Below are positions 6,837 through 15,250 of a stretch of 28,867 nucleotides of DNA, piece after piece; position 1 is the stretch's first letter, and each line of letters starts with the position of its first letter. This stretch comes from JAWLGW01 sp964569055 (GTDB lineage: Bacteria > Planctomycetota > J058). A program made the translations under genes and the position numbers. Location of the stretch: NCBI GenBank assembly GCA_964569055.1, contig CAZMSZ010000048.1, positions 1 through 28,867 of the forward strand, in the 5' to 3' direction. Under the pieces are notes generated by a model that was given only the letters and a program-made list of their open reading frames with translations, was not told the DNA's origin and made no database searches.

Positions 6837-9800
6837 TTACCCGCTCCGGTCAGGGGGCTCCAGCCGCGAGGACGGCGGGCGGAGCGGGCCGGGCTGGAAC
6901 GACTGCTTCTCGGTCACGTCGAACGGGCCGGCCACGTCCGACTCGGAGGGCGGCCGCGACGAGGAGCGCGGCGCCGGCGCGGCGCCAGGCTCGCTGTCGA
7001 GCGGGATCACGTAGCGGGAGGGGGCGGCCGCGCCGCCGGTCTCCGAGCCCGAGCGGAACAGCTTGCGCTGCGTGAGGGCCAGATCGATCCAGTGGAGCGC
7101 GTAGACCACGGCCAGGAACGCCGCCAGCTCGAGGTAGTGGTGGATCCGGACCGTCGGCAGCGCGCACACCGCCTCCGCGGTCAGGTCGGCGATCTCGAGC
7201 GGGCTGAGCCGGGTGGTGAAGTCCTCGAGCTTGCCCAGGAAGACCTGCCCGGTGAGCGCCTGGTAGAGCGTCTGCGCCAAGTAGAAGAACGGGAGCAGCA
7301 GCAGCAGCCCGCGCAGCGGCCGGCCGCGCTGGAACTGCGGCAGCCCGGGGAACAGCAGGCGCAGCGCGCGCAGCGAGCGCGGCGCGGCGAGGTCGCTCGG
7401 GAGCGGCTCGAACGGGTGCACGATCGGCATGAACAGCGAGGCCAACAGCAGCACGAGCGTGGCGGGCACCAGGAAGAACCAGCGGTTGCGGAGCCGCGCC
7501 AGCTCGAGGTTCCAGTTGTAGGCGCTGCGAAACGCCTCGATGCTGGCGTCGACCCGCTCGGGGAACGGCTGGACGAGGTTGCGCACGAACAGCGCCGGGA
7601 GCGGGGCCCACCAGCGGTCGGTCCCCAGCAGCAGCCGGTCGCGCAGGGGGGCGTCGGGCGCGGGGGCGAGCACGCGCGGCGCCGCGTCGAGCGCCGCCGC
7701 CAGGCGCCCCCGCGCGTCGGGCAGCGCGGCCGGCGGGGGCGCGGCGCCCGGCAGCCAGGTCGGCGCGCCTTCGGCGGCGAGGTGGTCGGCCCACGGGCCG
7801 AGGGCGGGGTCGGCGCGCGCCGCGATCAGGTGCGGCCGGGCGGCCGCCGCCGCGCCGCGGGCCAGCAGGACCTCGGCCGCGAGCAGCCGGTCGCGCGGAC
7901 GGGCGCTCTGCTCGAGGACCGCGAGGCAGCGCTCGTCGGCCGCGAGCCCGCGCGCGGCGCGCAGCCAGGCGATCGCGTAGGCCTGCTCGGGGCGGGGCGG
8001 CCCCTCGGCGGGGAGCTGCTCCTCGAGCCACCGCAGCGTGGCCGGCTCGGCCGGGGTGCCGGCCAACAGCGGCTGCGGCACACGCCGCTGCACGACGAGC
8101 GCCTCGAGCCCGGCGTCTTGGAACGCGAACACCCCGAAGAACACCAGGTACAGCAGCACGAACCCGAGCTTGTCGCCCAGCGTCAGGTAGGTCGGCCAGG
8201 CGTAACGGAGCCGGACCAGCGGGCGGCGCACCCACATCAGCTGGCGCGCGGCGAAGTCCTCGGCGCCCAGGCGCGCGAGGTCGCGCGCGGCGTGGCGCCG
8301 GTAGCGCACGAACGTGATCACCAGCAGCCCGCCCAGCGAGAACAGGAACCACCCCTGCAGCCGGATCACGTGGTCGATCCGCTGCAACGTGAGCGCGGAG
8401 AGCCCGGCGATCCCGGCGGCGGGCGCGGCCCCCGCGGCTCCGCCTGCGAGCGCCGGCTCGAGCGCGTCGTCGGCGGCGGGGGCGGGCGCCTCGAGCGGCA
8501 CGCCGGCGCGGGCGTAGGCGCGCTCGGCGAAGCGGCTCTCGTGCAGCACGGGGGCGAACGCGTCGCGCCAGCGCGCGAGGGCGGCGGCGCGCGCCGGGCG
8601 CCGCTCGGCCAGCCGGCAGCGCTCCACGCGGCGCGCCAGCGCGCGGCCCGGATCGAGCGGGCCGTAGCCGGCCCAGGCGGGCACGTAGGCGTGGTCTCGC
8701 AGCAGGTCGCGCAGGGCGCGCTCGAAGGCGAGGTCGGCGACGCGCTCCAGGCCGACCTCGTCCAGCCGGCAGCCGAGGCGCACGCGCGCGAACGGGGTCA
8801 GGTGCTCGGACAGCGCCGCGTCCTCCGCCAGGCGCGAGACCGCCGGGTCGCCGGGGGCGGTCCCGCCGAGGACCGCCGCGATCGCGGCGAACGCCTCGAC
8901 CCACGGGTTCGGATCGGGATCGGCCCCGGCGAGGGCGACGGCGCGGCCGGCCACCTCCTTCCAGGTCGCGGGCGACACGCGGTCCCACGCGCCGTAGCGC
9001 ACGAGCAGCGTGCGCCCGGCGCGCCGCACCCGCAGCTCGAGCCGCGGGCGGCGCGTGGTCGCCGCCAGCAGCCGCGCGTCGAGCAGCACGTCCCCCGCCT
9101 CGAGCGGCGGGCGCGGGGCCCCGTCGCGGGCGGGGAGCAGCCCGGCCACCTGGAGCACCGCGGGCCCGGCGCCGGTCGCCTCGTCGACCAGGCAGGGCGT
9201 GTGCTCCCCCTCCTGGCGGAACCCCAGCTCGAACCGGAAGCCCACCGGCACGGGCGCCTCGTGCAGGCGCAGCCGCTCGGCCCCCCCTTCGGCGCGGGCG
9301 CGCCGCACCTCGAACGCGCGGTCGAGCTCGGGCAGCAGCGCGCACGCCTCACGCTCGAGCTGCGCCGCCGCCGCGCGCGCGGCCGTCGGGAGCAGCTCGG
9401 AGGGCTCGAGCGGCCGCTCGTCGGGGCGCGCGGCGGACTCCTCGCCCACGAGCACCCGCAGGCGCACCTCGAGCTCGCGCGGCCCGGGCTCGAGCTGGGC
9501 GTGCACGCGCAGCGTCTCGGCGCCGCGGGCCACCGAGACCACGAACCCGCCCTCGGGGACGTGCTCGAGGCGCTTCGCCAGGCCGGGCAGGCGCACGCGG
9601 CGGAGCACGCGGCCGTCGGCGTCGTCGAGCACGTACAGGAAGCGCAGCCAGGCCACGAGCACCCGCTCGCCCGACGCGGTGCGCAGCGGCGGGGTCGCGA
9701 GCAAGTCGAGCGCCCCGCGCGGGGTGCTCAGGGCGCGCAGCGGCGGCGCCGCGCCCGGGCCGGCCTCCTCGCCGGGCAGGCGCACCGGCGGGAACCGCCA

Positions 9801-11765
9801 GGCGCGCGCTCGCATGGGCGCGTGCGGGGTGGGCTCCTCGGGGCCAGGCGCCAGGATCGCGCCGGTCCGCACCGAGTAGCGGGGAGCGGTCGGCAGCTCG
9901 GGCAGCAGGCGCTGCGGGCTCCCAGGAGGCGTCAGCGCGTCGCGCGCGGCGGCGAACGAGCCGCGGAACGCGGGCAGCCCGCGCGCCGCGCAGGTAATGA
10001 TGGCGCGGTCTAGCACCGTGAGCGGTCCGCGCAGGGCGAGGCGGAACGCCTCGGGGTCGTCACTGCGTCGCCCGCGCAGCGCGAGCGCCGCGCGCCGCGC
10101 CAGCTCCGCCAGCGCCGGCCGGTCACCGACCCAGCCGCCCACCAGCCCACCGAGCGTGTCGAGCGGCACGGCCGGATCGCGCACCAGCGCGAGGGCCAGC
10201 CGCGCCAGCACGGCGGGCGGGACTTCACGCGCCGCGGGCCCCCCTCCGCCCTCGGACCCGGCCAGCGCCTCGCCCATGCCCCGCGCCGCCTCGAACGTGA
10301 GGCGCGCCGCGCCGTCGGGCGGGAGGCCGGCCAGCGAGGCCTCGACCGCGGTCCAGGTCGGCGGCTGGAACGGGAGGCCGAGCAGCAGCTCGAGCGTGAC
10401 CTCCTCCGCCCCCTCGAGGTGCTCGCCCGCGCGCGCGATCGGGCCCGCCAGGCGCTGGGCGGCCGCCGGCGCGGGGGCCTCGACCGGCGGCGGCCCGGGG
10501 CGCGCGCCGAACACGTAGGCCGCGAGCGCCGCCGTCACCGCGAGCGGCACCAGCGCCGAGAAGATCTGCAGCCGGTGGCGCGCGATCACGCGCCCCATGC
10601 GTGTGGTCAGGCCCTGGCGGACCGCGCGGATCGAGCGCCCTTCGAGGTGGCGCTCGAGGTCGAGCGCGAGGTCGAGCGCGCTCGGGTAGCGCCGCCACTT
10701 CTCCTTCTCGAGCGCCTTGAGGCACACCGTCTCGAGGTCGTAGGGCACGTCCTCGCGCAGCTTGCGCGGCGACTCCGGCTCCTCGACCAGGACCTTGGCC
10801 ACGACGTCGTACAGGCTCTTGCCGCGGAAGGGCGGCCGGCCGGTCAGGCACTCGTACAGCGTGGCGCCGAGCGCGTACACGTCGGAGACCGCGTCGACCT
10901 GCTTGAAGTCGCCGCGCGCCTGCTCGGGCGGCATGTACGGCGGGCTGCCCATGGCCACGCCCGTCAGCGTCAGGCCCGAGACGTCGGAGAGGTCCTTGGC
11001 CAGCCCGAAGTCCATCACGTGCGGCTCGCCGCGCTCGTCGACGATCACGTTGGAGGGCTTGAGGTCGCGGTGAATGATCGCGTGCTCGTGGGCGAAGTGG
11101 ATCGCGCGCGCGACCTTCGCCAGGAGGCGCGCCGCCTCGTCGGGCGACACGGCGCCGGCGCGCGCCATGGCCTGCAGGGTGCGGCCGCGCACCAGGTCCA
11201 TGGTGAAGTAGTGGGTCCCGCCCGCCTCGCCGACCTCGTGGATCGAGATGATGTTCGGGTGGCGCAGCTTGGCGGCGGCCCGCGCCTCGCGCTTGAAGCG
11301 CTCGAGCTCCTCGCCGTCGCCCTCGGCGTCCGACATGACCTTGAGGGCCACGGTCCGCTCGAGCTGCGGGTGGTAGGCCTCGTAGACCACGCCCATCCCG
11401 CCCTTGCCCAGGATCTGGCGCAGCTCGTAGGGCCCGAGGCGGCGCCCGGCGCTGGCGGCCGCCGCCGCGAGCGCGAGCCCCTCGGGCATGGTCGCGGTGT
11501 CGACGAACCCGTCGGCCGAGTCGTCCGCGCGCGAGCCGTCGTCGCGCGTGGCGCGCCGCGCGGCCGGGTGCTCCTCGTCGCTCCCCGCGTCGCGCCGCGT
11601 CTCGGCGGCGGCGCGCGCCTCGAGCAACGTGCGGTCGGGCGCGTCGCCGCTCGGGTCGTGCGGCGTCGCCAGGGCGCCGCCGCAGCGCGGGCAGGTCGCC
11701 GTCGCGCCCGGCGCCACGCTGACGTCGACCCCACAGGCGCGGCAGGTGCGGATCGGCGGGTTCAT
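6837..11765 (-). CDS. Large Ser/Thr protein kinase with zinc ribbon and multi-pass C-terminal half
   Basis: A 1642-residue protein. The N-terminus carries a small zinc ribbon (C8, C11, C25, C28). A complete Hanks kinase domain spans about 111-375: glycine loop GKGGMG (120-125), catalytic K142, HRDLKPSN with H232/D234, DFG 252-254 and a PPE version of the APE motif at 279-281. All catalytic residues are present, so it should be active. A transmembrane helix lies at about 403-419, followed by a long region of some 700 residues without a domain I recognise. The last 500 residues hold about five hydrophobic helices (around 1135-1155, 1195-1217, 1425-1448, 1482-1507, 1542-1563), which is unusual because most such kinases have one membrane span. 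The gene starts 12 bases after the ABC permease stop, and a TAGCAT box sits nine bases before its ATG. It may sense an envelope state and signal together with the transporter. Confidence 0.9.
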   Translation of the reverse strand: MNPPIRTCRACGVDVSVAPGATATCPRCGGALATPHDPSGDAPDRTLLEARAAAETRRDAGSDEEHPAARRATRDDGSRADDSADGFVDTATMPEGLALAAAAASAGRRLGPYELRQILGKGGMGVVYEAYHPQLERTVALKVMSDAEGDGEELERFKREARAAAKLRHPNIISIHEVGEAGGTHYFTMDLVRGRTLQAMARAGAVSPDEAARLLAKVARAIHFAHEHAIIHRDLKPSNVIVDERGEPHVMDFGLAKDLSDVSGLTLTGVAMGSPPYMPPEQARGDFKQVDAVSDVYALGATLYECLTGRPPFRGKSLYDVVAKVLVEEPESPRKLREDVPYDLETVCLKALEKEKWRRYPSALDLALDLERHLEGRSIRAVRQGLTTRMGRVIARHRLQIFSALVPLAVTAALAAYVFGARPGPPPVEAPAPAAAQRLAGPIARAGEHLEGAEEVTLELLLGLPFQPPTWTAVEASLAGLPPDGAARLTFEAARGMGEALAGSEGGGGPAAREVPPAVLARLALALVRDPAVPLDTLGGLVGGWVGDRPALAELARRAALALRGRRSDDPEAFRLALRGPLTVLDRAIITCAARGLPAFRGSFAAARDALTPPGSPQRLLPELPTAPRYSVRTGAILAPGPEEPTPHAPMRARAWRFPPVRLPGEEAGPGAAPPLRALSTPRGALDLLATPPLRTASGERVLVAWLRFLYVLDDADGRVLRRVRLPGLAKRLEHVPEGGFVVSVARGAETLRVHAQLEPGPRELEVRLRVLVGEESAARPDERPLEPSELLPTAARAAAAQLEREACALLPELDRAFEVRRARAEGGAERLRLHEAPVPVGFRFELGFRQEGEHTPCLVDEATGAGPAVLQVAGLLPARDGAPRPPLEAGDVLLDARLLAATTRRPRLELRVRRAGRTLLVRYGAWDRVSPATWKEVAGRAVALAGADPDPNPWVEAFAAIAAVLGGTAPGDPAVSRLAEDAALSEHLTPFARVRLGCRLDEVGLERVADLAFERALRDLLRDHAYVPAWAGYGPLDPGRALARRVERCRLAERRPARAAALARWRDAFAPVLHESRFAERAYARAGVPLEAPAPAADDALEPALAGGAAGAAPAAGIAGLSALTLQRIDHVIRLQGWFLFSLGGLLVITFVRYRRHAARDLARLGAEDFAARQLMWVRRPLVRLRYAWPTYLTLGDKLGFVLLYLVFFGVFAFQDAGLEALVVQRRVPQPLLAGTPAEPATLRWLEEQLPAEGPPRPEQAYAIAWLRAARGLAADERCLAVLEQSARPRDRLLAAEVLLARGAAAAARPHLIAARADPALGPWADHLAAEGAPTWLPGAAPPPAALPDARGRLAAALDAAPRVLAPAPDAPLRDRLLLGTDRWWAPLPALFVRNLVQPFPERVDASIEAFRSAYNWNLELARLRNRWFFLVPATLVLLLASLFMPIVHPFEPLPSDLAAPRSLRALRLLFPGLPQFQRGRPLRGLLLLLPFFYLAQTLYQALTGQVFLGKLEDFTTRLSPLEIADLTAEAVCALPTVRIHHYLELAAFLAVVYALHWIDLALTQRKLFRSGSETGGAAAPSRYVIPLDSEPGAAPAPRSSSRPPSESDVAGPFDVTEKQSFQPGPLRPPSSRLEPPDRSG

Positions 11766-11774
11766 CGAGCGACC

Positions 11775-11780
11775 ATGCTA
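11775..11780 (-). promoter_or_regulatory. Possible -10 box (TAGCAT) before the large kinase gene
   Basis: On the minus strand TAGCAT lies nine bases before the kinase ATG and overlaps the TAG stop of the upstream permease. There is no ribosome-binding sequence between it and the ATG. The arrangement could give the kinase its own leaderless transcript in addition to read-through from the ABC genes. Spacing is the only evidence. Confidence 0.25.
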
Positions 11781-12698
11781 ATGGTCGCGCCGGCTGACGA
11801 TCCAGCTCGTGAGGAGCAGCGGCCCGAGCGTCCAGCACACGCCCTGCACGACCACGACCAGCGGGTCGAAGCCGGCCTCGGCGATCGGCTGGCCGGGGTA
11901 GCACACCAGCTCGGCCAGCCGGTCGTGGTGGCTGACCTGCGGGGCGAGGCGCTGGGCCCACTCGATCCAGGGGCCGGCCCCGCCGAGCGCCTCCTCGGGC
12001 GGCTTGCCCACGCGCGCCAGCTCGGCGCGGATCGCCTCCAGGGTCGCGCGCGCGCCGTTGAGCAGCCACGACGCGAGCCAGGCCCCGCCCGCCGCGCCGA
12101 GCCCCAGCGTGGCGCTGCGGGCCGCGACGCCGACCAGGGTCGCGACCGCGGCCAGGACCGAGAACTTGAGCAGGAGCGGGGCCAGCGCGAGCAGCAGGCT
12201 CGGCAGCCACACGCCGTGGCGCAGGCCGGTGAGCAGCACGAACAGCCCGGCCAGCCAGGCGGCCTGGAGCGCGGCGAACGCCAGCGCCCCCGCGAAGCGG
12301 GCCGCGACCACCTCGCCGCGCGAGATCGGCCGCGGCAGGATCAGCTCGGCGCGCCCCGGCTGGAAGGCCGACAGCACCGCGCCGCTCGTGGCCAGGACGC
12401 CGCAGGCGACGCCGATCAAGCTCCCCAGGCTGAGCTTCCCCACGATCAGGTTGAAGAACAGCGCCTGCAGCGCCAGCGGGCGGGCGAGGTCGAACGGCTC
12501 GGGCCGCTCGAGGAGGTCGGCGTCGAACCAGAACGACAGCCGGAGCCCCCCCTGCGGGGTGGGCGTCAGCTCGGTGCCGCCGACCGCCGCCGCGGCCACC
12601 GCCGCCGCGAGCGCGGCGAGCACGTAGAACCACCCGCGGCGCCGGGTGCGGAGCAGGACGTCGGACGCGAGCGCGGCGGCGGCGCGGAGGCGGCTCAC
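11778..12698 (-). CDS. ABC-2 type transporter permease
   Basis: A 306-residue membrane protein read from GTG at 12698, which overlaps the stop of the ATPase gene by four bases (GTGA), a standard sign of translational coupling. The N-terminal segment GWFYVLAALAAAVAAAAVGG is the first membrane span. A periplasmic stretch and about five more hydrophobic spans follow (for example LGSLIGVACGVLATSGAVLS, LAFAALQAAWLAGLFVLLTG and a C-terminal VVVVQGVCWTLGPLLLTSWI). The segment ELILPRPISRGEVVAARF is typical of ABC-2 permeases with a coupling helix. It would form the channel of an exporter with the neighbouring ATPase. Substrate cannot be told. The conserved order ATPase-permease-kinase suggests possible phosphorylation control of the exporter. 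Confidence 0.85.
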   Translation of the reverse strand: MSRLRAAAALASDVLLRTRRRGWFYVLAALAAAVAAAAVGGTELTPTPQGGLRLSFWFDADLLERPEPFDLARPLALQALFFNLIVGKLSLGSLIGVACGVLATSGAVLSAFQPGRAELILPRPISRGEVVAARFAGALAFAALQAAWLAGLFVLLTGLRHGVWLPSLLLALAPLLLKFSVLAAVATLVGVAARSATLGLGAAGGAWLASWLLNGARATLEAIRAELARVGKPPEEALGGAGPWIEWAQRLAPQVSHHDRLAELVCYPGQPIAEAGFDPLVVVVQGVCWTLGPLLLTSWIVSRRDH

Positions 12699-13735
12699 GG
12701 CGCCTCCTCGGGGTCCGCGGGCGGTTCGTCGCGGGCGCCCGGTTCGCCCGCCGGCGCGTCGCCGCCCGCGGCGGAGCCGGCCGGTGCGACGCCCGGAGCG
12801 GGGCGGCTCGCGTCCCCGGCCGGTGCCGCGCCCACGAGGTCGAGGAACACCTCCTCGAGGGTCGTCTCGGCCCGCAGCTCGCGGATCGAGGCGTCCTGCT
12901 CGCGCAGGAAGTCGACGACCCAGTCGATCTCCTCGGGGCGCTCGAGCGTGACCATGAGCTCCGCCCCCTCGCAGCGCGCGGCGACCGCGAGGCCCCCGAT
13001 CGTGTCGACCAGCGCCTCGTCGGGCGGCGCGGCGAGCCGCACGCGATAGACCGCGCGGCGGTTCGCCTGCAGCGCCTCGCGGGGGCCCGCCGCCACGACC
13101 TGCCCCGCCTTGAGGATCACGACCCGGTCGCAGGTCGCCTCGACCTCGGTGAGCAGGTGGCTGTTGAGCAGCACCGCGCGCCCCTCCCGGCGCAGCTCGA
13201 GCAACAGCTCGCGGACCGCCTTGCGGCCCACCGGGTCGAGGCCGTCGGTCGGCTCGTCGAACAGCGCGACGGCGGGCTCGCCCATCAGCGCGACCGCCAC
13301 GCCGAGGCGCGCGCGCTCGCCCTTGGAGTAGGTCCGCACCCGGCGGCGGTAGACCGCGTCCGTGAGCCCGACCCGATCGAGCAGCCGGGCGGTCCGTGCC
13401 CGCCGCTCGGCGCGCGACAGGCCGAGCAGCCGCCCCTCGAGGTCGAGCACCTCGGCCGCCGTGCAGTACTCGGGGTAGGCGGGGCGCTCGGGCATGTAGC
13501 CGAGCGCGCGCCGCGCGGCGGGCCGCCGCGCGTCCTCGCCGCCGATCCGGGCCTCGCCGGCGTCGGGGCGCACCAGGCCGGCCAGGCACTTGACGGCGGT
13601 CGACTTCCCGGCGCCGTTCGGCCCGAGCAGGCCCACGACCTCGCCCGGCGCGCCCGCGAGGCTAACCCCGCGCAGCGCCTCCACGCGCCGTCCGTAGCGC
13701 TTCGAGACGTCGCGCAGCTCGAACGCCATCGCCAT
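12695..13735 (-). CDS. ABC transporter ATP-binding protein
   Basis: A 346-residue ATPase. Walker A is GPNGAGKST (38-46). The signature motif is degenerate, YSKGE (136-140) instead of LSGGQ, as seen in several ABC-2 exporters. Walker B with the catalytic Glu is ALFDEPTDGLDP (157-168) and the switch His is H193 (NSHLLTEVE). After the nucleotide-binding domain comes a DUF4162-like C-terminal region ending TTLEEVFLDLVG, then a low-complexity Pro/Ala/Gly/Glu-rich tail of about 45 residues. It energises the membrane protein encoded immediately downstream with a four-base overlap. The start is taken as the first of two in-frame ATG codons (13735, 13729). A TATAAG box lies seven bases upstream, so the message may be leaderless. 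Confidence 0.93.
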   Translation of the reverse strand: MAMAFELRDVSKRYGRRVEALRGVSLAGAPGEVVGLLGPNGAGKSTAVKCLAGLVRPDAGEARIGGEDARRPAARRALGYMPERPAYPEYCTAAEVLDLEGRLLGLSRAERRARTARLLDRVGLTDAVYRRRVRTYSKGERARLGVAVALMGEPAVALFDEPTDGLDPVGRKAVRELLLELRREGRAVLLNSHLLTEVEATCDRVVILKAGQVVAAGPREALQANRRAVYRVRLAAPPDEALVDTIGGLAVAARCEGAELMVTLERPEEIDWVVDFLREQDASIRELRAETTLEEVFLDLVGAAPAGDASRPAPGVAPAGSAAGGDAPAGEPGARDEPPADPEEAP

Positions 13736-13742
13736 GAGCGGT

Positions 13743-13748
13743 CTTATA
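13743..13748 (-). promoter_or_regulatory. Extended -10 box (TGCTATAAG) for the ABC-kinase operon
   Basis: On the minus strand TATAAG is preceded by TGC, giving the TGN extension of an extended -10 promoter, and lies seven bases before the ATG at 13735. An extended -10 can act without a -35, and none is visible. The predicted start point coincides with the start codon, so a leaderless transcript is expected. This is the best of the four similar boxes in the window. Confidence 0.5.
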
Positions 13749-13828
13749 GCAGAGCCCGTTTCCGCGCGGGCCCCCGGCACCGTAGAGCCGGTATGGAGCC
13801 TCCGCCGCGGCGAGCGCCAGCGTCCCGA

Positions 13829-13844
13829 GCCCCCGAAAGGGGGC
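13829..13844. other. GC hairpin with GAAA tetraloop
   Basis: GCCCCC, GAAA, GGGGGC: a perfect six-pair stem closed by a GNRA tetraloop, a very stable RNA hairpin. It lies in the divergent region between the ABC operon and pilD, with no U-tract on either side, so it is not a typical intrinsic terminator. It may belong to a leader or a small RNA of the pilD transcript. Confidence 0.6.
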
Positions 13845-13856
13845 GCGTTGCGATTA

Positions 13857-14019
13857 GGCTCTGTCTCGAAGCTCGGATCGCGCCATCGCGAAGCAATCGT
13901 CGCCGCTGGCGAGGCGCGAGGAGGGACAGCAATGCAGCGCATTGTGCCCGACGAGCAACGAAGCCAGCGGCGACGAGGGCGTGCGAGGGCGTGCGTGGTC
14001 CGAGCTTCGACACAGGGCC
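13857..14019. repeat. 163-bp palindromic element with 21-bp terminal inverted repeats (MITE-like)
   Basis: The ends 13857-13877 and 13999-14019 are reverse complements at 19 of 21 positions. Inside them a perfect 14-base inverted pair is found at 13897-13910 and 13963-13976 (TCGTCGCCGCTGGC). At the centre CAATGC-AGC-GCATTG (13930-13944) is a six-pair hairpin. The two halves therefore match from the ends to the middle, with unmatched bulges between. Size and architecture fit a non-autonomous miniature transposable element, or a strongly structured leader for pilD, whose ATG is 16 bases further on. I see no target-site duplication. Confidence 0.8.
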
Positions 14020-14034
14020 GAGGCTGACCGCCTC

Positions 14035-15144
14035 ATGGACGGCGCGCCGCTCTCGCTGCTCGACCCGATCGTCTGGACGTGGCTCCTGCTGCTCGGGGCC
14101 TGCGTCGGCAGCTACCTCAACGTGTGCGTGTTCCGGATCCCGCGCCGCTGCCTGTCGGTCGCGCGCCCCGCCCGCTCGTTCTGCCCGCGCTGCCGCTACG
14201 CGATCCCGTGGCACCAGAACCTGCCCGTCGTCTCCTGGCTGCTCCTGCGGGGCCGCTGCGCGAGCTGCGCCCAGCCGATCTCCGTCCGCTACCCGCTCGT
14301 CGAGGCGGTCACGGCGGTGGCGTTCGGTTGGCTGGCCCACCGCGACCTGTGGGGTCGGCTCGACGACCCGGCGGCGTGGGGGCTGTTCGTCGTGCACGCG
14401 ACGTTCGTGTGCGCGCTCCTGGTGTGCAGCCTGATCGACCTCGACCTCGAGATCCTCCCCGACGAGATCACCGTGCCCGGGCTCCTGCTCGCGCCCCTCG
14501 CCGCCTGCCTGCTCCCGCAGCTCCTCGTGGGCGGCGCGCCCGACCTGCTCGACGTCGCCCGCCGCGGCGCGCTCGGCCTCTCCTCCCCGCTCGCCTGGTG
14601 GGGGCTCGAGCCGACGGCGCTCGCGCCGCTCGAGCGAGCGGCCGGGTGGCTGGCGGAGCATCCGGGCGCGACGCGGCACCTCGGCGGCCTGGCGGGCGGG
14701 GTCCTCGGGGCGGCGGGCGCCGCCGGCGCCGCGTGGGCGATCGGGGTCCTGGGCGGAGCGGCCTTCGGTCGGGGGGCCATGGGCTTCGGCGACGTCAAGT
14801 ACATGGCGCTGATCGGGGGGCTGCTCGGCTGGCGGGGCGCGGCGGTGACGCTGGCGGTCGCCTGCGTCGTGGGCTCGGTCGTCGGCCTGATCTACCTGCT
14901 GGCCACGGGTCGGGAGCACCTGACCGGCCGCGAGCTCGCCGCGGAGCGCTCGTGGGTGGGCCGGCGGGTGCTCCGCCTGGCCGGGGCGCCGCCCGCCGCC
15001 GCTCCCGAGGCCGAGGTCCGGCTCCGCTCCGGGCTGCTCGCGCGGGCGCTGACGGGGCGGGCGTCCGTCCCGTTCGGGCCCTTCCTGTCCCTGGGCGCGT
15101 GGGTCGCCGCCTTCGCGACCCCGCTCGGGGCGATCAGGGGTTGA
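14035..15144 (+). CDS. pilD: Type IV prepilin peptidase / N-methyltransferase (PilD family)
   Basis: A 369-residue integral membrane enzyme that cleaves the leader of prepilins and methylates the new N-terminus. The cytoplasmic zinc module has paired cysteines C50/C53 and C75/C78. The two catalytic aspartates of this A24 family are D135 in LIDLDLEILPD and D253 in GAMGFGDVK (GxGD motif). Family motifs GSYLNVCVFRIPR, PVVSWLLLRGRC and ISVRYPLVE are all present. It is longer than most PilD proteins because of an extra segment between the aspartates (about 160-220) and a long C-terminus after the GxGD helix. ATG 14035 starts directly before the first membrane span (VWTWLLLLGACVGSYLNV). It is followed after 106 bases by pilT. 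No prepilin gene is in the window. Confidence 0.93.
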   Translation: MDGAPLSLLDPIVWTWLLLLGACVGSYLNVCVFRIPRRCLSVARPARSFCPRCRYAIPWHQNLPVVSWLLLRGRCASCAQPISVRYPLVEAVTAVAFGWLAHRDLWGRLDDPAAWGLFVVHATFVCALLVCSLIDLDLEILPDEITVPGLLLAPLAACLLPQLLVGGAPDLLDVARRGALGLSSPLAWWGLEPTALAPLERAAGWLAEHPGATRHLGGLAGGVLGAAGAAGAAWAIGVLGGAAFGRGAMGFGDVKYMALIGGLLGWRGAAVTLAVACVVGSVVGLIYLLATGREHLTGRELAAERSWVGRRVLRLAGAPPAAAPEAEVRLRSGLLARALTGRASVPFGPFLSLGAWVAAFATPLGAIRG

Positions 15145-15202
15145 GGTAGCGGGGCCTCGGGCTGGTGGCGCGCGCCGGCGGCGCGAGGTAAAAAACCTAC
15201 AC

Positions 15203-15226
15203 GGCGTCGGGATTTGTGCCGACGCC
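15203..15226. promoter_or_regulatory. Perfect 8-pair hairpin between pilD and pilT
   Basis: GGCGTCGG, an eight-base loop GATTTGTG, and CCGACGCC. It lies 59 bases after the pilD stop and 25 bases before the pilT ATG, downstream of an A-rich patch (GGTAAAAAACCT). No U-run follows it, so it is more likely an attenuating or mRNA-protecting hairpin in the pilT leader, or a repressor site, than an intrinsic terminator. Confidence 0.5.
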
Positions 15227-15250
15227 ACCCTACGGGGGGACGGAGCCAGC

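Noticed and set aside
7092..10013. Long plus-strand frame opposite the large kinase gene
   Set aside because: Translation is Arg/Gln/Gly-rich with no domain. The minus-strand kinase is continuous with clear motifs and membrane helices in the same interval.
15203..15226. Intrinsic terminator after pilD
   Set aside because: The stem is good but no T-run follows on the plus strand, and the downstream gene is co-directional, so a leader role is as likely.
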